A DNA stretch of 64,000 nucleotides from Desulfonatronum thioautotrophicum (lineage in GTDB: Bacteria; Desulfobacterota; Desulfovibrionia; Desulfovibrionales; Desulfonatronaceae), in NCBI RefSeq assembly GCF_000934745.1, contig NZ_JYNO01000010.1, forward strand, positions 124,001 through 188,000, written 5' to 3'. The number at the start of each line of letters is the position of its first letter. Positions within the stretch are counted from its first letter, which is position 1. This document shows positions 1 through 8,667 of the stretch, in pieces. Made by a program: the position numbers and the translations under genes. Below the pieces are notes generated by a model that was not told the origin of the DNA, did not search any database, and saw only the letters and a program-made list of their open reading frames with translations.

Positions 1-75
1 TCGAAGCACATTTACTCATATGTGAGAGTTTGAACTTTTTACAGCGACGCAGCAATTGGGGGTTTTTCAACGGAC
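1..75 (-). repeat. Palindromic TIR element, copy 1 (cut by window edge)
   Basis: Reverse-orientation copy of the element at 2790-2910. The two agree at roughly three quarters of positions over 75 bp, including an unbroken 17-bp run (gcgacgcagcaattggg) and the terminal tttttcaacggac. The outer end of the element is at 75, 17 bp before the start codon of the next gene. The other half lies outside the window. Confidence 0.8.
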
Positions 76-91
76 TGATAGGGAGAACAAG

Positions 92-2026
92 ATGTTCGCC
101 AAAAAAGCGCCTTCCATTCATACGCTGGACTCCGGGGTTGTCCTGGATTTTCTTCGGCGCACATTGCCGTTCAATGAATTGCCCCAGCAGGCTCTGGAAG
201 ACCTGGCCAAGGACGCGGTCCTGGATTTTTTCACCAAGGGCAGCATCATCCTGACTCAGGGTGTCTCGGATATCTCCCATATTCACCTGATCCAGAAGGG
301 AGGAGTCAAGCTCTATCTTCAGGATGAATCAGGTGAGGTCACGCTGAAGGATTTTCGCGGAGAGGGTGGGGTTTTTGGCGCCTTGGGGGTTATTCGGGGG
401 GCCAAGGCCAGTATGACCGTGGAGGCAGTGGAGGATACCTTTTGTTTTCTCCTGAACAAGCAGACCTTTCTGGAGCTGGTTCAGAACGATCCCCGCCTGG
501 CTCAGTACTACCTGAAATCCTTTTCCGAAAACTATATTCACAAGTCCTTCTCTGAATTGCGGCGGCAACGGCTGACGCCCAAGGGGGAGGGATCCTTGAT
601 CCTGTTCAGCGTTCCGGTGGCGGACATGATCAAACGCGATGTGGAAGCAACTCCTGGAACGTATTCCGTGCAAAAGGCCGCGGAATACATGGCCCGGTTG
701 CGGATCGGCTCGCTGCTGGTGGAAGACGCCAAGGGGGTGGTCCGGGGAATTATCACTGACAAGGATCTGCGCTCCAAGGTCGTGGCCAAAGGGCTGGAGT
801 ACAAAACTCCTGTACGGGAGATCATGACCTCCCCTGTGCGGACCATCCCCGCGGACGCTGTCTGCTTCGACGCTCTGCTGGCCATGATGACCCACCAGAT
901 TCACCACCTGGCCGTGGAGGACGGCGGCAAGATCATTGGAGTGATCACCAGCCACGACATCATGGTCCTGCAGGGCCAGTCACCGCTGTATCTGTTTCGG
1001 GAAATCCTGGCCCAGCGGAGCTTTGAGGGCGTGCATGAGGTCTCCAGGCAGGTTCCTCAGGTGGTTCGGCCACTGATCGAGGAAGGGGGCAAGGCCAACA
1101 ACATCACCCGGGTGATCACGGTGCTCAATGATTTGATCCTGGATCGCCTCCTGACCTTGCTGCAGGAGCAGCTCGGCCCGCCACCGGTTCCCTTCTGCTG
1201 GATGCTTATGGGCAGCGAGGGTCGCAAAGAGCAGACCTTTCGCACCGACCAGGACAACGCATTGATTTATGCTGATCCCCGAGACGAACAGGAAGCGGAG
1301 CGAGCCGAGGCGTACTTTGCCAAATTTGCGGAAGAAGCCATTGAACACTTGGTTCTGTGCGGCTTTCCCCGTTGTCAGGGAGACATCATGGCCTCCAACC
1401 CCAAATGGCGTTTACCCTATTCTGGCTGGCGCGCCAATTTCGATCGCTGGGTCACCGTTCCCGAACCCCAGGAAGTTCTGCATTCCACGATCTTTTTCGA
1501 TTTCCGCCCTGGGTATGGGGACAAGACACTGGCCGAAAAGCTGCGGGATCACCTGACAAAGACATTGCAGGGAAAGGAATTGTTTTTTCGTCATCTGGCC
1601 CAGGATTGCTTTACGTCCCGCCCGCCGCTCTCGTTTTTTCGCAATTTCATTGTCGAGCGTGACGGAGAGCACAGGAATCGCCTGGACCTCAAGGCCAGAG
1701 GGTTGGTGCCCTTTTGGGATTTTGCTCGACTGATGGCCCTGCGTCACGGCAGCCAGGAAACGAACACATTGCGGCGACTCCAGGCCGTGGCGGATGGTGG
1801 GCATATCCCCATGGAGCTCTACCGCAAGGCCCGGGAGGCCTACGAGTTTTTGATGCAACTTCGTCTGGTTCACCAACTGAAACTGATGGAAGGGGGGAGT
1901 ACTCCGAATAATTACGTCAATCCCGCGGAGTTGTCCGACCTGGAAAAGCAGACCCTGAAAGGGGCGTTTTCAGTGATCAGCAGTCTGCAAAATTTTTTGA
2001 AGTCAGCGTTCATGCTCAATGTTTAG
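92..2026 (+). CDS. Cyclic-nucleotide-binding/CBS domain protein with DUF294 nucleotidyltransferase
   Basis: 644 aa signalling protein of the cNMP-CBS-DUF294 family. A cNMP-binding fold covers about residues 20-140, a CBS pair about 160-290 (ending ITSHDIMV), and a GlnD-like putative nucleotidyltransferase follows, with GSEGRKEQ near 373 and TDQDN shortly after, then the DUF294 C-terminal domain. The substrate of such proteins is unknown. I chose the ATG at 92 (GGGAGAACAAG upstream) over the in-frame ATG at 56, which lies within the palindromic element. A DnaQ-like exonuclease follows after 15 bp, and a DUF4212/symporter pair after that, a neighbourhood that recurs in symporter-linked regulation. 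Function in controlling the symporter is inference. Confidence 0.9.
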   Translation: MFAKKAPSIHTLDSGVVLDFLRRTLPFNELPQQALEDLAKDAVLDFFTKGSIILTQGVSDISHIHLIQKGGVKLYLQDESGEVTLKDFRGEGGVFGALGVIRGAKASMTVEAVEDTFCFLLNKQTFLELVQNDPRLAQYYLKSFSENYIHKSFSELRRQRLTPKGEGSLILFSVPVADMIKRDVEATPGTYSVQKAAEYMARLRIGSLLVEDAKGVVRGIITDKDLRSKVVAKGLEYKTPVREIMTSPVRTIPADAVCFDALLAMMTHQIHHLAVEDGGKIIGVITSHDIMVLQGQSPLYLFREILAQRSFEGVHEVSRQVPQVVRPLIEEGGKANNITRVITVLNDLILDRLLTLLQEQLGPPPVPFCWMLMGSEGRKEQTFRTDQDNALIYADPRDEQEAERAEAYFAKFAEEAIEHLVLCGFPRCQGDIMASNPKWRLPYSGWRANFDRWVTVPEPQEVLHSTIFFDFRPGYGDKTLAEKLRDHLTKTLQGKELFFRHLAQDCFTSRPPLSFFRNFIVERDGEHRNRLDLKARGLVPFWDFARLMALRHGSQETNTLRRLQAVADGGHIPMELYRKAREAYEFLMQLRLVHQLKLMEGGSTPNNYVNPAELSDLEKQTLKGAFSVISSLQNFLKSAFMLNV

Positions 2027-2041
2027 CCACCATCAACTGCC

Positions 2042-2785
2042 ATGTTAACCATGACCTCTCCATTGCAAGACCTTTTTTCCTGGCTGCCTGGGCTTCCCTG
2101 GCGACGACAGGAAGAGCATTCCTTGCTCAAGGCCAACCGGGCGTACTTTGCCGCCTTTAGCCAGGATAGGCCTCTGACCGAGTATGAGTTCGTGGTCTTT
2201 GACACGGAATTGACTGGATTGAACGAGCGCCGGGATGAGGTCGTCTCCATCGGCGCGGTGCGCATCAAGGATCTGCGCATTGATCTGCAGCAGTGTTTCT
2301 ATACCTGCATCCATCCGGATCAATGCGTCCCGAAAAGCAGTACGCTGATCCACCGGATAACGCCTGGCCAGGCGGATGACGCGCCAAAAATTGAAAGCGT
2401 CTTGCCGGATTTCGTGGAGTTCTGTGGTCATGCGCTTCTGGTGGGCCACAACATTGGCCTGGATATCGGGTTTGTGAATCGGGCCCTCAAAAAACACATG
2501 GGTGGAATCATGCGCAATCCCTGCTTGGACACCATGCGGCTGGCCATGCTGTATAAGGAATCCCAGTGGGAGAACTACTACGACCGCTATAACCTGAACG
2601 TTTCCTACACATTACCGGACCTGAGCAGGGAATACGGCCTGCCCCTGTTCGACGAGCACAACGCCCTGCAGGATGCCCTGCAAACCGCCTACCTGTTTTT
2701 ATTTTTCGTGCACAAGCTGCACGGGGGAAAGATCAAAACGTTGCGGGATTTGTTTCTGGCTGGGCGAAGCTGGCGCTGGGTGTAG
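2042..2785 (+). CDS. DnaQ-like 3'-5' exonuclease
   Basis: 247 aa DEDDh exonuclease-fold protein. ExoI motif is FDTELTGL near residue 60 (usual DTETTG, so the DxE pair is kept), VGHNIGLDIGF serves as ExoII, and EHNALQDALQTA near 205 is ExoIII with the HxxxxD pair. This resembles the DNA polymerase III epsilon-type exonucleases found next to CBS/DUF294 proteins rather than a replicative epsilon subunit. It starts 15 bp after the upstream gene and probably shares its transcript. An alternative ATG lies at 2051. It ends 4 bp before the second palindromic element. Confidence 0.88.
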   Translation: MLTMTSPLQDLFSWLPGLPWRRQEEHSLLKANRAYFAAFSQDRPLTEYEFVVFDTELTGLNERRDEVVSIGAVRIKDLRIDLQQCFYTCIHPDQCVPKSSTLIHRITPGQADDAPKIESVLPDFVEFCGHALLVGHNIGLDIGFVNRALKKHMGGIMRNPCLDTMRLAMLYKESQWENYYDRYNLNVSYTLPDLSREYGLPLFDEHNALQDALQTAYLFLFFVHKLHGGKIKTLRDLFLAGRSWRWV

Positions 2786-2789
2786 CGCA

Positions 2790-2910
2790 GTCCGTTGAAA
2801 AATTCCCAATTGCTGCGTCGCGGCAAACAATTCAAGCTCTCACGTATCAATGAATACGCTTCGATCCTGAATTGTTTTTGCTCCTTGTACTTGGGGATTT
2901 TTGAACGGAC
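2790..2910 (+). repeat. Palindromic TIR element, copy 2 (complete)
   Basis: 121-bp element with terminal inverted repeats: GTCCGTTGAAAAATTCCCAA at the left end and, on the other strand at the right end, GTCCGTTCAAAAATCCCCAA (18 of 20 identical). An inner inverted pair (gcaaacaattca / tgaattgtttttgc) extends the fold. No ORF inside, so it is MITE-like or REP-like. Inverted relative to copy 1, the two enclosing a 2.7-kb two-gene segment. Confidence 0.85.
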
Positions 2911-3041
2911 CGCGGACAAGGGGCTTGTTTCTGCCCTTGGACGAGACGTGGGTAAGTGAGCGGCTTCCTGCAAAGGGATGGGTAATGGGGCCCATTCCAA
3001 GCAGTCTTGGAATATACAACCTGAATCCTTGGGAGGGGAAC

Positions 3042-3293
3042 ATGAAGACACGAATGGATGAGTACTGGGGGAAGAACTTGCGATTGATCGCCATTCTTCT
3101 GGGGATTTGGGCCGTTGTCGGCTTCGTATTCGGGATACTTCTGGTGAACCCGCTGAACAATTTCAGTCTGGGTGGGTTTCCGCTGGGATTTTGGTTTGCC
3201 CAGCAGGGATCAATCTATGTCTTCGTCGTCCTGATTTTTGTCTACTGTTATCTGATGAACAAGATGGACAGGGAATACGACGTCCAAGAGTAG
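3042..3293 (+). CDS. DUF4212 small subunit of sodium:solute symporter
   Basis: 83 aa protein with two hydrophobic segments (about residues 14-37 and 50-70). The pattern of a charged N-terminus, YWxKNLRL-like opening and MNKMDREYDV ending fits the DUF4212 family, which is encoded directly upstream of an ActP/SSS-type symporter. Start at 3042 is supported by TTGGGAGGGGAAC. Longer in-frame starts near 2901 would run back into the palindromic element and are not favoured. Presumed partner of the next gene product in the inner membrane. Confidence 0.88.
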   Translation: MKTRMDEYWGKNLRLIAILLGIWAVVGFVFGILLVNPLNNFSLGGFPLGFWFAQQGSIYVFVVLIFVYCYLMNKMDREYDVQE

Positions 3294-3366
3294 CGGTATT
3301 CATTGGCATTCATGTTCATGATCCGGCGTTAACCCATGGGTCATGGACGAACACGAGGAGCATCCC

Positions 3367-5142
3367 ATGTCGATCTTAGCCTGGACCTATATCATGGTCT
3401 TCATAACTTTCGGGTTGTATTTAGGTATTGCCTGGCGTTGCCGCGTGCAGGACACCAAGGGTTTTTACGTGGCCGGCGCGGGGGTGCCGCCCCTGGCCAA
3501 CGGCCTGGCCACGGCCGCGGACTGGATGAGCGCGGCCTCGTTCATTTCCATGGCCGGAATGATTTCTTTTCTGGGATACACCGGTGCCGTGTACCTGATG
3601 GGCTGGACCGGCGGCTACGTGCTCTTGGCTTTGCTCCTGGCCCCGTATTTGCGCAAGTTCGGGAAGTTCACCGTGCCGGATTTTGTGGGTGATCGCTACT
3701 ATTCCAGCACGGCCCGGTTGGTGGCCCTGATCTGCGCCATCTTTGTCTCCATCACCTACGTGGTCGGCCAGATGCGCGGCGTGGGCATCGTGTTCAGCCG
3801 TTTTCTGGAAGTTGACGTGAACACCGGGGTGTTCATCGGCATGGCCATCGTCTTTTTCTATGCGGCCCTGGGCGGGATGAAAGGCATCACCTGGACCCAG
3901 GTGGCCCAGTACTGCGTCTTGATCACGGCCTTCGTGATCACCGCCGTGTCCTTGTCGATCAAAGTCACGGGCAACCCCATTCCGCAGCTGGGCTTTGGCT
4001 CGACCATTGCCGAGGGCCAGTATGCCGGCCAGTACCTGCTCACGGCCCTGGACAATATCGCCACGGACCTGGGGTTTCGGGAATATACCTCGGCTTTTGG
4101 GCCGGGAAACATGAACATGCTCTCGGTCTTTTGCATCACCATGGCCCTGATGGTCGGCACGGCAGGGCTGCCCCACGTGATCATCCGCTTTTACACCGTG
4201 CCCAGCGTGAAGGCCGCTCGGATCAGCGCGGGCTACGCCCTGCTGTTCATCGCCATCCTGTATACCACCGCCCCGGCCGTGGCCGCCTTTGCCCGGTACA
4301 ACATCATCGACAGCCTGAATGAGCAACCCTATGCCGAGGCTCCGAGCTGGTTCACCAACTGGGAGCAGACCGGACTGGTGGCCTGGGTGGACAAAAATGA
4401 TGACGGAATCATGCAGTTTCGGGCCGGAGCGCCTTTTTCCGGTATTCCACGGTTCACCGGAGAGACCGGGGAGCACGGGCAGCGACTGGTGGCCAACGAG
4501 CCAACGGATAACGCCAACGAGCTGTATATCGACCGAGACATTATCGTGCTGGCCAATCCGGAAATCGCCAACCTGCCGAACTGGGTCATCGCCCTGGTGG
4601 CAGCCGGAGGTCTGGCCGCGGCCTTGTCCACGGCCTCCGGCCTGCTCATCGTCATTTCATCCTCGGTGTCCCATGACCTCTACTACCGGATGATCAACCG
4701 TCAGGCCACGGAAAAGCAACGGATGCTGGTCAGCCGGATCATGATCGGCGTGGCTGTGATCATCGCCGGGTACTTCGGGATAAATCCACCAGGGTTCGTG
4801 GCCCAGATCGTGGCCTTCGCCTTTGGCTTGGCCGCCTCGTCCTTCTTCCCGGTGATCATCCTGGGCATCTTCTCCAAGCGGATGAACAAGGAAGGGGCCA
4901 TTGCCGGGATGACCGCGGGTATCGGGTTCACCATGTTCTACATCATCCAGACCCGCTTCTTCGGCGTGGACCCCTGGTTCCTTGGGATCACCGCCGAAGG
5001 TATCGGCACCGTGGGCATGGTCCTGAACTTCCTCGTGGCCTTTGTGGTTTCCTCCATGACCAAAGCCCCACCCCAGGAAATCCAGGATCTCGTGGAATCC
5101 ATCCGCTCCCCGCGCGGGGCCGGTGCGGCCGTGGATCATTAG
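3367..5142 (+). CDS. Sodium:solute symporter (ActP/VC_2705-type)
   Basis: 591 aa inner-membrane symporter of the SSS family with about 13 hydrophobic segments. Typical family sequences include GFYVAGAGVPPLANGLA near the start, ADWMSAASFISMAG, and GLPHVIIRFYTVPS in the middle. A hydrophilic insertion (around residues 320-395, with DKNDDGIMQF) is usual for the DUF4212-linked subgroup. Substrate is probably a short monocarboxylate such as acetate, but the sequence alone does not prove this. Start at 3367 is preferred (GAGGAG six bases upstream) over the ATG at 3343. A strong hairpin terminator follows. Confidence 0.92.
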   Translation: MSILAWTYIMVFITFGLYLGIAWRCRVQDTKGFYVAGAGVPPLANGLATAADWMSAASFISMAGMISFLGYTGAVYLMGWTGGYVLLALLLAPYLRKFGKFTVPDFVGDRYYSSTARLVALICAIFVSITYVVGQMRGVGIVFSRFLEVDVNTGVFIGMAIVFFYAALGGMKGITWTQVAQYCVLITAFVITAVSLSIKVTGNPIPQLGFGSTIAEGQYAGQYLLTALDNIATDLGFREYTSAFGPGNMNMLSVFCITMALMVGTAGLPHVIIRFYTVPSVKAARISAGYALLFIAILYTTAPAVAAFARYNIIDSLNEQPYAEAPSWFTNWEQTGLVAWVDKNDDGIMQFRAGAPFSGIPRFTGETGEHGQRLVANEPTDNANELYIDRDIIVLANPEIANLPNWVIALVAAGGLAAALSTASGLLIVISSSVSHDLYYRMINRQATEKQRMLVSRIMIGVAVIIAGYFGINPPGFVAQIVAFAFGLAASSFFPVIILGIFSKRMNKEGAIAGMTAGIGFTMFYIIQTRFFGVDPWFLGITAEGIGTVGMVLNFLVAFVVSSMTKAPPQEIQDLVESIRSPRGAGAAVDH

Positions 5143-5171
5143 CCGACGCCATTCGTCAAACCTGAACCGAC

Positions 5172-5210
5172 AACGCCCCCTTCCCGCTTGGATCGCGGGA
5201 AGGGGGCGTT
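5172..5210 (+). terminator. Rho-independent terminator after the symporter
   Basis: GC-rich stem AACGCCCCCTTCCCGC paired with GCGGGAAGGGGGCGTT around a short loop, followed by gctgttt, a weak T-rich tail. It sits 30 bp after the symporter stop and closes the first operon. Confidence 0.75.
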
Positions 5211-5388
5211 GCTGTTTATGCACGATGCTTTTCGTCTTTTTTCTTGCGAGAGATTGTTGATTTTGGCATGAGTTGAAACCAGCAATGGAAGCTCCATCAA
5301 TACCGTTATCCGCGCCTTGCGCAATCGTTGAACTGTTGACTCGTTGAACCGTGACCTGCTGAACAAGGATTGCCGACGGAGTATTCTC

Positions 5389-7020
5389 ATGGATCCTGAT
5401 TTTGAAGCCAGAAAACAGCTTTTGCGAAAGCAGGCTGAAGCACGATTGGCCAGAACGACACGGCCGGTAGACACTCTTTCCGTGGAGGAGATCAAGGCCC
5501 TGATCCACGACTACCAGGTTCATCAGATCGAGCTGGAGTTGCAGAACGAGGAGCTTCGCCAGACCCAGGCAGATCTGGAGGAAAGCCGGGTGCGCTATTT
5601 CGAACTCTACGACCTGGCCCCGGTGGGCTACGTCACCATCTCCGAGTCGGGACTGATCCTGGAGGCCAATCTTGCCGCCTCGATCCTGCTGGGCATGGAT
5701 CGAAGCGCCCTGCTCAAGCAGCCGATCTCCCGCTTCATCCACAAGGAGGACCAGGATATCTACTACCTGCATCGCAAAAAACGCTTTGAGACGGGCGAAC
5801 CTCAGGAATGCGAGCTGCGGCTGGTCAGATTGGACGGCGCGGTCTTCTGGGCGCACCTGGCCGCCGCCGTGGCGCGGGATACCGACGGCGCTCCGGTCTG
5901 CCGGGTCGTCATCAATGATATTACCGAGCGCAAGCGAGCCAGCGAAATATTGATCCAGGTGCAGGAGGAACAGTTCGGGAACGTTTTCCATGAATCGCCC
6001 ATCGGCATTGCGGTGTATACCGCCCAGGGCATGATGCGCTCGATGAACAAGGCCTTTCAGGCAATCTACGGAATACGTGATGATCGTCCAATCAAGGGCG
6101 TATCGCTTTACGACGATCCATATCTGAGCATAAATGCAAGGCGGAGTCTGCTGACAGGCAGCACGGTCAGAGAGGAAGTGACCTTTGATTGCACCCACGT
6201 CGTGGCTCGTAAAGCGTATGGGACAACAAAGACCGGGATGTTGTATCTGGATGTGCAGATCACCCCGTTCGGTTTGGGTTCGGAGGGGACCGTGACCGGG
6301 TATATGGTCCAGGTTCAGGACATTTCGGCCCGCAAGCAGGCCGAGGAGGGCCAGCGTGTGCTTTCAAGGCAGCTCATCCTGGCCCATGAAGACGAGCGTC
6401 GCATGATCTCCCGAGAACTGCATGACGGTGTGGGGCAGGATCTTGTGACGGTGAAGATTGGCCTGGACGAGCTGGGTCAGAGATATCCGGATGCCAGCCC
6501 GGGGATTCTGGAGAAGATCGCGGCCTTTTCCCGGCTTACCGGCAAGGCCATCACGGACATCCGGGATCTGGCCTATGAACAGCACCCTTTGGGGCTGGAG
6601 CATTTCGGATTCACGCAAACCATTGTGCAACACGTCAGGGAGTTCAGTGATAATACCGGCATTGACCTGGATCTCAGCCTTGCGGGCCTTGACGACCTGG
6701 CCCTGGGTGGCGATATGGATATCAATCTGTATCGTCTGATCCAGGAGGCCCTGCGCAATATCCAGAAGCACGCCCAGGCCAAGCATGCTTCCATCAAGGT
6801 TTTGAAATCCTTTTCAAATATCATCCTGCGGATCGAAGACGACGGCATCGGCTTTGTTCCGGTTCAACGAATTGCCAGTGCTACCAGGGAAAAGCGCATG
6901 GGCCTGCGCAGCATGCAGGAACGGGTCAAGTTGCTCGGAGGAACGATGCACATCCGTTCACAGCCGGGAAAGGGCACGAAAGTCCTGGTCGAACTCCCCA
7001 CAGAAAAGGAAGACGCATGA
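5389..7020 (+). CDS. PAS-domain sensor histidine kinase (NarL-type, HisKA_3)
   Basis: 543 aa cytoplasmic kinase without membrane segments. The N-terminal coiled-coil motif HQIELELQNEELR is followed by two PAS domains (about 60-185 and 190-310), then a HisKA_3 dimerisation domain with RELHDGVGQD (phospho-His 345) and an ATPase domain with EALRNIQKHAQA, DDGIGF and KGTKVLVELP. ATG at 5389 has GACGGAG upstream; a TTG at 5344 is less likely. It overlaps the response regulator gene by 4 bp, so the two form a two-component pair. The PAS region is strikingly like that of the kinase at 33499-34863, indicating paralogy. Confidence 0.92.
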   Translation: MDPDFEARKQLLRKQAEARLARTTRPVDTLSVEEIKALIHDYQVHQIELELQNEELRQTQADLEESRVRYFELYDLAPVGYVTISESGLILEANLAASILLGMDRSALLKQPISRFIHKEDQDIYYLHRKKRFETGEPQECELRLVRLDGAVFWAHLAAAVARDTDGAPVCRVVINDITERKRASEILIQVQEEQFGNVFHESPIGIAVYTAQGMMRSMNKAFQAIYGIRDDRPIKGVSLYDDPYLSINARRSLLTGSTVREEVTFDCTHVVARKAYGTTKTGMLYLDVQITPFGLGSEGTVTGYMVQVQDISARKQAEEGQRVLSRQLILAHEDERRMISRELHDGVGQDLVTVKIGLDELGQRYPDASPGILEKIAAFSRLTGKAITDIRDLAYEQHPLGLEHFGFTQTIVQHVREFSDNTGIDLDLSLAGLDDLALGGDMDINLYRLIQEALRNIQKHAQAKHASIKVLKSFSNIILRIEDDGIGFVPVQRIASATREKRMGLRSMQERVKLLGGTMHIRSQPGKGTKVLVELPTEKEDA

Positions 7021-7694
7021 CTCCAAAAAAAACTGTCCTGATCGTCGATGACCATCCTCTCTACAGGATAGGTCTGAAGGCGATTATCGCCCAAAGCCCG
7101 ACATTCCAGGTGGCGGGAGAAGCCGGTGACGCGGAGGAGGGGCTTCAACTTGCCAAGGCGTTGCGGCCCGATCTTGCCCTGGTGGACATTTCCCTGCCCG
7201 GGCAAAACGGCATCGATCTGGTCCGGAGCATGAAACGCGCTCTGCTCGGGACGCGAATCCTGGTCGTCAGCATGCATTCCAGAATAGACTACATAACCGA
7301 AGCCTTCCAGGCCGGAGCCCTGGGATACATGGTCAAGGAATCCGCCGGTGAAGGGTTGCTGAAAGCGCTTGAAGCCGTGGCCAACGGTGATTTTTTTCTG
7401 GACAGCACGGTTTCCCGGGAAGTGGTTCTGGGAATCGTGAAGACTCCTGATGCACAGGCAGTCATCGTTGATGTCGCCTACGAGAGCCTGACGCACCGCG
7501 AGCAGGAGATCCTGCGACTGCTGGCGAAAGGTCAAACGGCCAAGGAAGTAGCGAACAGTCTTAGCATCAGTCCGAAAACCGTGGAAAACCACCGCATCAA
7601 CATCATGCGCAAACTCGAACTCCAGAGACCCATGGACCTGATTCGCTACGCGGTCAGGATCGGCCTGATCGATGTGGACCAGTGGAAGGATTGA
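7017..7694 (+). CDS. NarL/FixJ-family response regulator
   Basis: 225 aa. Receiver domain with acidic pair D11/D12, phospho-acceptor D57 (LALVDISLPG) and the conserved Lys of MVKESAGEG near 107. C-terminal LuxR helix-turn-helix, about 155-215, with LTHREQEILRLLAKGQTAKEVA and SPKTVENHRINIMRKL. Co-transcribed with the upstream kinase (ATGA overlap). It lies about 360 bp upstream of the first copy of the promoter module described at 8051, so it is a positional candidate for the regulator of that set; nothing in the sequence proves this. Confidence 0.93.
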   Translation: MTPKKTVLIVDDHPLYRIGLKAIIAQSPTFQVAGEAGDAEEGLQLAKALRPDLALVDISLPGQNGIDLVRSMKRALLGTRILVVSMHSRIDYITEAFQAGALGYMVKESAGEGLLKALEAVANGDFFLDSTVSREVVLGIVKTPDAQAVIVDVAYESLTHREQEILRLLAKGQTAKEVANSLSISPKTVENHRINIMRKLELQRPMDLIRYAVRIGLIDVDQWKD

Positions 7695-7741
7695 GCCCCA
7701 GGTCAGATTTGTTCTCGCTTTTTATGCGCTATCGGATTGGT

Positions 7742-7829
7742 ATTGAAATCGAACGTCAGATCTAGAAAGATGGCGGACGCGTGAGGTGATGCGCGGTGGT
7801 TTTCGATAGCGATTTCAATTTTTATTTTT
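7742..7829 (+). terminator. Possible long-loop terminator after the two-component operon
   Basis: attgaaatcg (7742-7751) can pair with cgatttcaat (7810-7819), which is followed by a T-rich stretch (tttttatttttg). The loop is long (about 58 nt), so this is only a weak terminator candidate. Nothing else gene-like is seen in 7695-7890. Confidence 0.3.
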
Positions 7830-7897
7830 GATGCAAACGCCTTTGTTTCAATCCGGGTAACTACTCAGCATAGCCTTGACAGATCCTTATTCCGATA

Positions 7898-7979
7898 CTG
7901 GATTGCCCGCCTTCGCAGGAATGAAGTGTTTTTCAATGCCGTTCGCGAGTCAGTCATACCCGCGAAGGCGGGTATCCAG
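7898..7979. repeat. Palindromic intergenic repeat (cgcgaaggcgggtatccag type)
   Basis: ctggattgcccgccttcgcaggaatga (7898-7924) is inverted at 7954-7979 with a few mismatches. The arms resemble the widely dispersed bacterial CCCGCNTTCGCGGGAATGA repeat family. No coding content. Confidence 0.7.
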
Positions 7980-8050
7980 ACCGCATTACTCGGATGGACT
8001 GGATAGTTACCAATCCGGAAGACATCAACCTCCCTTCTCAATATCCATCT

Positions 8051-8133
8051 GGGAGATATTCCCGTATCCCGGGACTTCTCCTCGCACAAAACAAGCCCTT
8101 CCCCTACAGACACGCCAAGACGATAGGTATTAT
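8051..8133 (+). promoter_or_regulatory. Three-box promoter module A
   Basis: Box 1 gggagatattccc at 8051, box 2 gggacttctcc at 8071, box 3 gcccttcccctacagaca at 8095, -10-like tattat at 8128. Spacings of 20, 24 and 33 bp match the other five copies (20, 23-24, 34). About 120 bp upstream of the small membrane protein gene at 8253. The bound factor is unknown. Confidence 0.7.
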
Positions 8134-8252
8134 TCAAGGACGACGAGCCGGAATCAGGAAAAGATCCGCCTTGGATGATCGGATCTCTATCCGGGCTGCA
8201 TGGTACGCCGGTTTGGCGACATGCCGCTGACACATGAACAAGGAGAAAAACT

Positions 8253-8444
8253 ATGCCTCTCATCAACGTCATCATCATTCTGGCTGTGGTAGGCGTGATT
8301 CTGTGGCTGATCAACAGCTACATCCCGATGCAATCCACCATTAAAAGAATACTGAACGTCGTCGTGATTATCGCGGTCATCATTTGGCTGCTGAGCGTCT
8401 TTGGGGTGATAGGCTCCCTGTCCGGGATTCGCATTGGGAATTAA
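8253..8444 (+). CDS. Small membrane protein (Thivi_2564-like)
   Basis: 63 aa with two hydrophobic segments, about residues 3-22 and 33-55, separated by SYIPMQSTIKR. The spacing and sequence resemble the Thivi_2564-type small membrane proteins. RBS AAGGAGAAAAAC precedes the ATG. Function unknown. It is the first gene downstream of promoter module A, and other members of the module set also drive tiny membrane or stress proteins, which suggests a stress-inducible envelope role (inference). Confidence 0.8.
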   Translation: MPLINVIIILAVVGVILWLINSYIPMQSTIKRILNVVVIIAVIIWLLSVFGVIGSLSGIRIGN

Positions 8445-8605
8445 TCCCCTTGGGATTCCCGGAGGAAGAAAACAGTCCGAAACGGATAATGAGCCAAATC
8501 AAAAAATCAAAAAAATCATCATTAAAAAATCCTAACGGTTCACAGCCTGTCGTCACAAGAAGCACGACATCTGCTTTCGCGGGGGCGGTCGCAAACTATG
8601 TTCTC

Positions 8606-8632
8606 AGGGGCGGTTCGCGAGCCGCCCCTTTT
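8606..8632 (+). terminator. Terminator hairpin before ndvB
   Basis: AGGGGCGG(t)TCGCGA(g)CCGCCCCT followed by TTTTCG, between the small membrane protein and the glucan synthase. It would separate the two transcripts, though it could be partial. The remainder of 8445-8667 shows only A-rich non-coding sequence. Confidence 0.7.
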
Positions 8633-8667
8633 CGATTTCAGGATTTCCAGCCAAGGAAGTGTTGACC

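Noticed and set aside
8051-8133. Sigma54 (-24/-12) reading of the promoter module
   Set aside because: No TGGCAC-N5-TTGCW arrangement fits all six copies; the fixed TATYRT hexamer fits a -10 element better.
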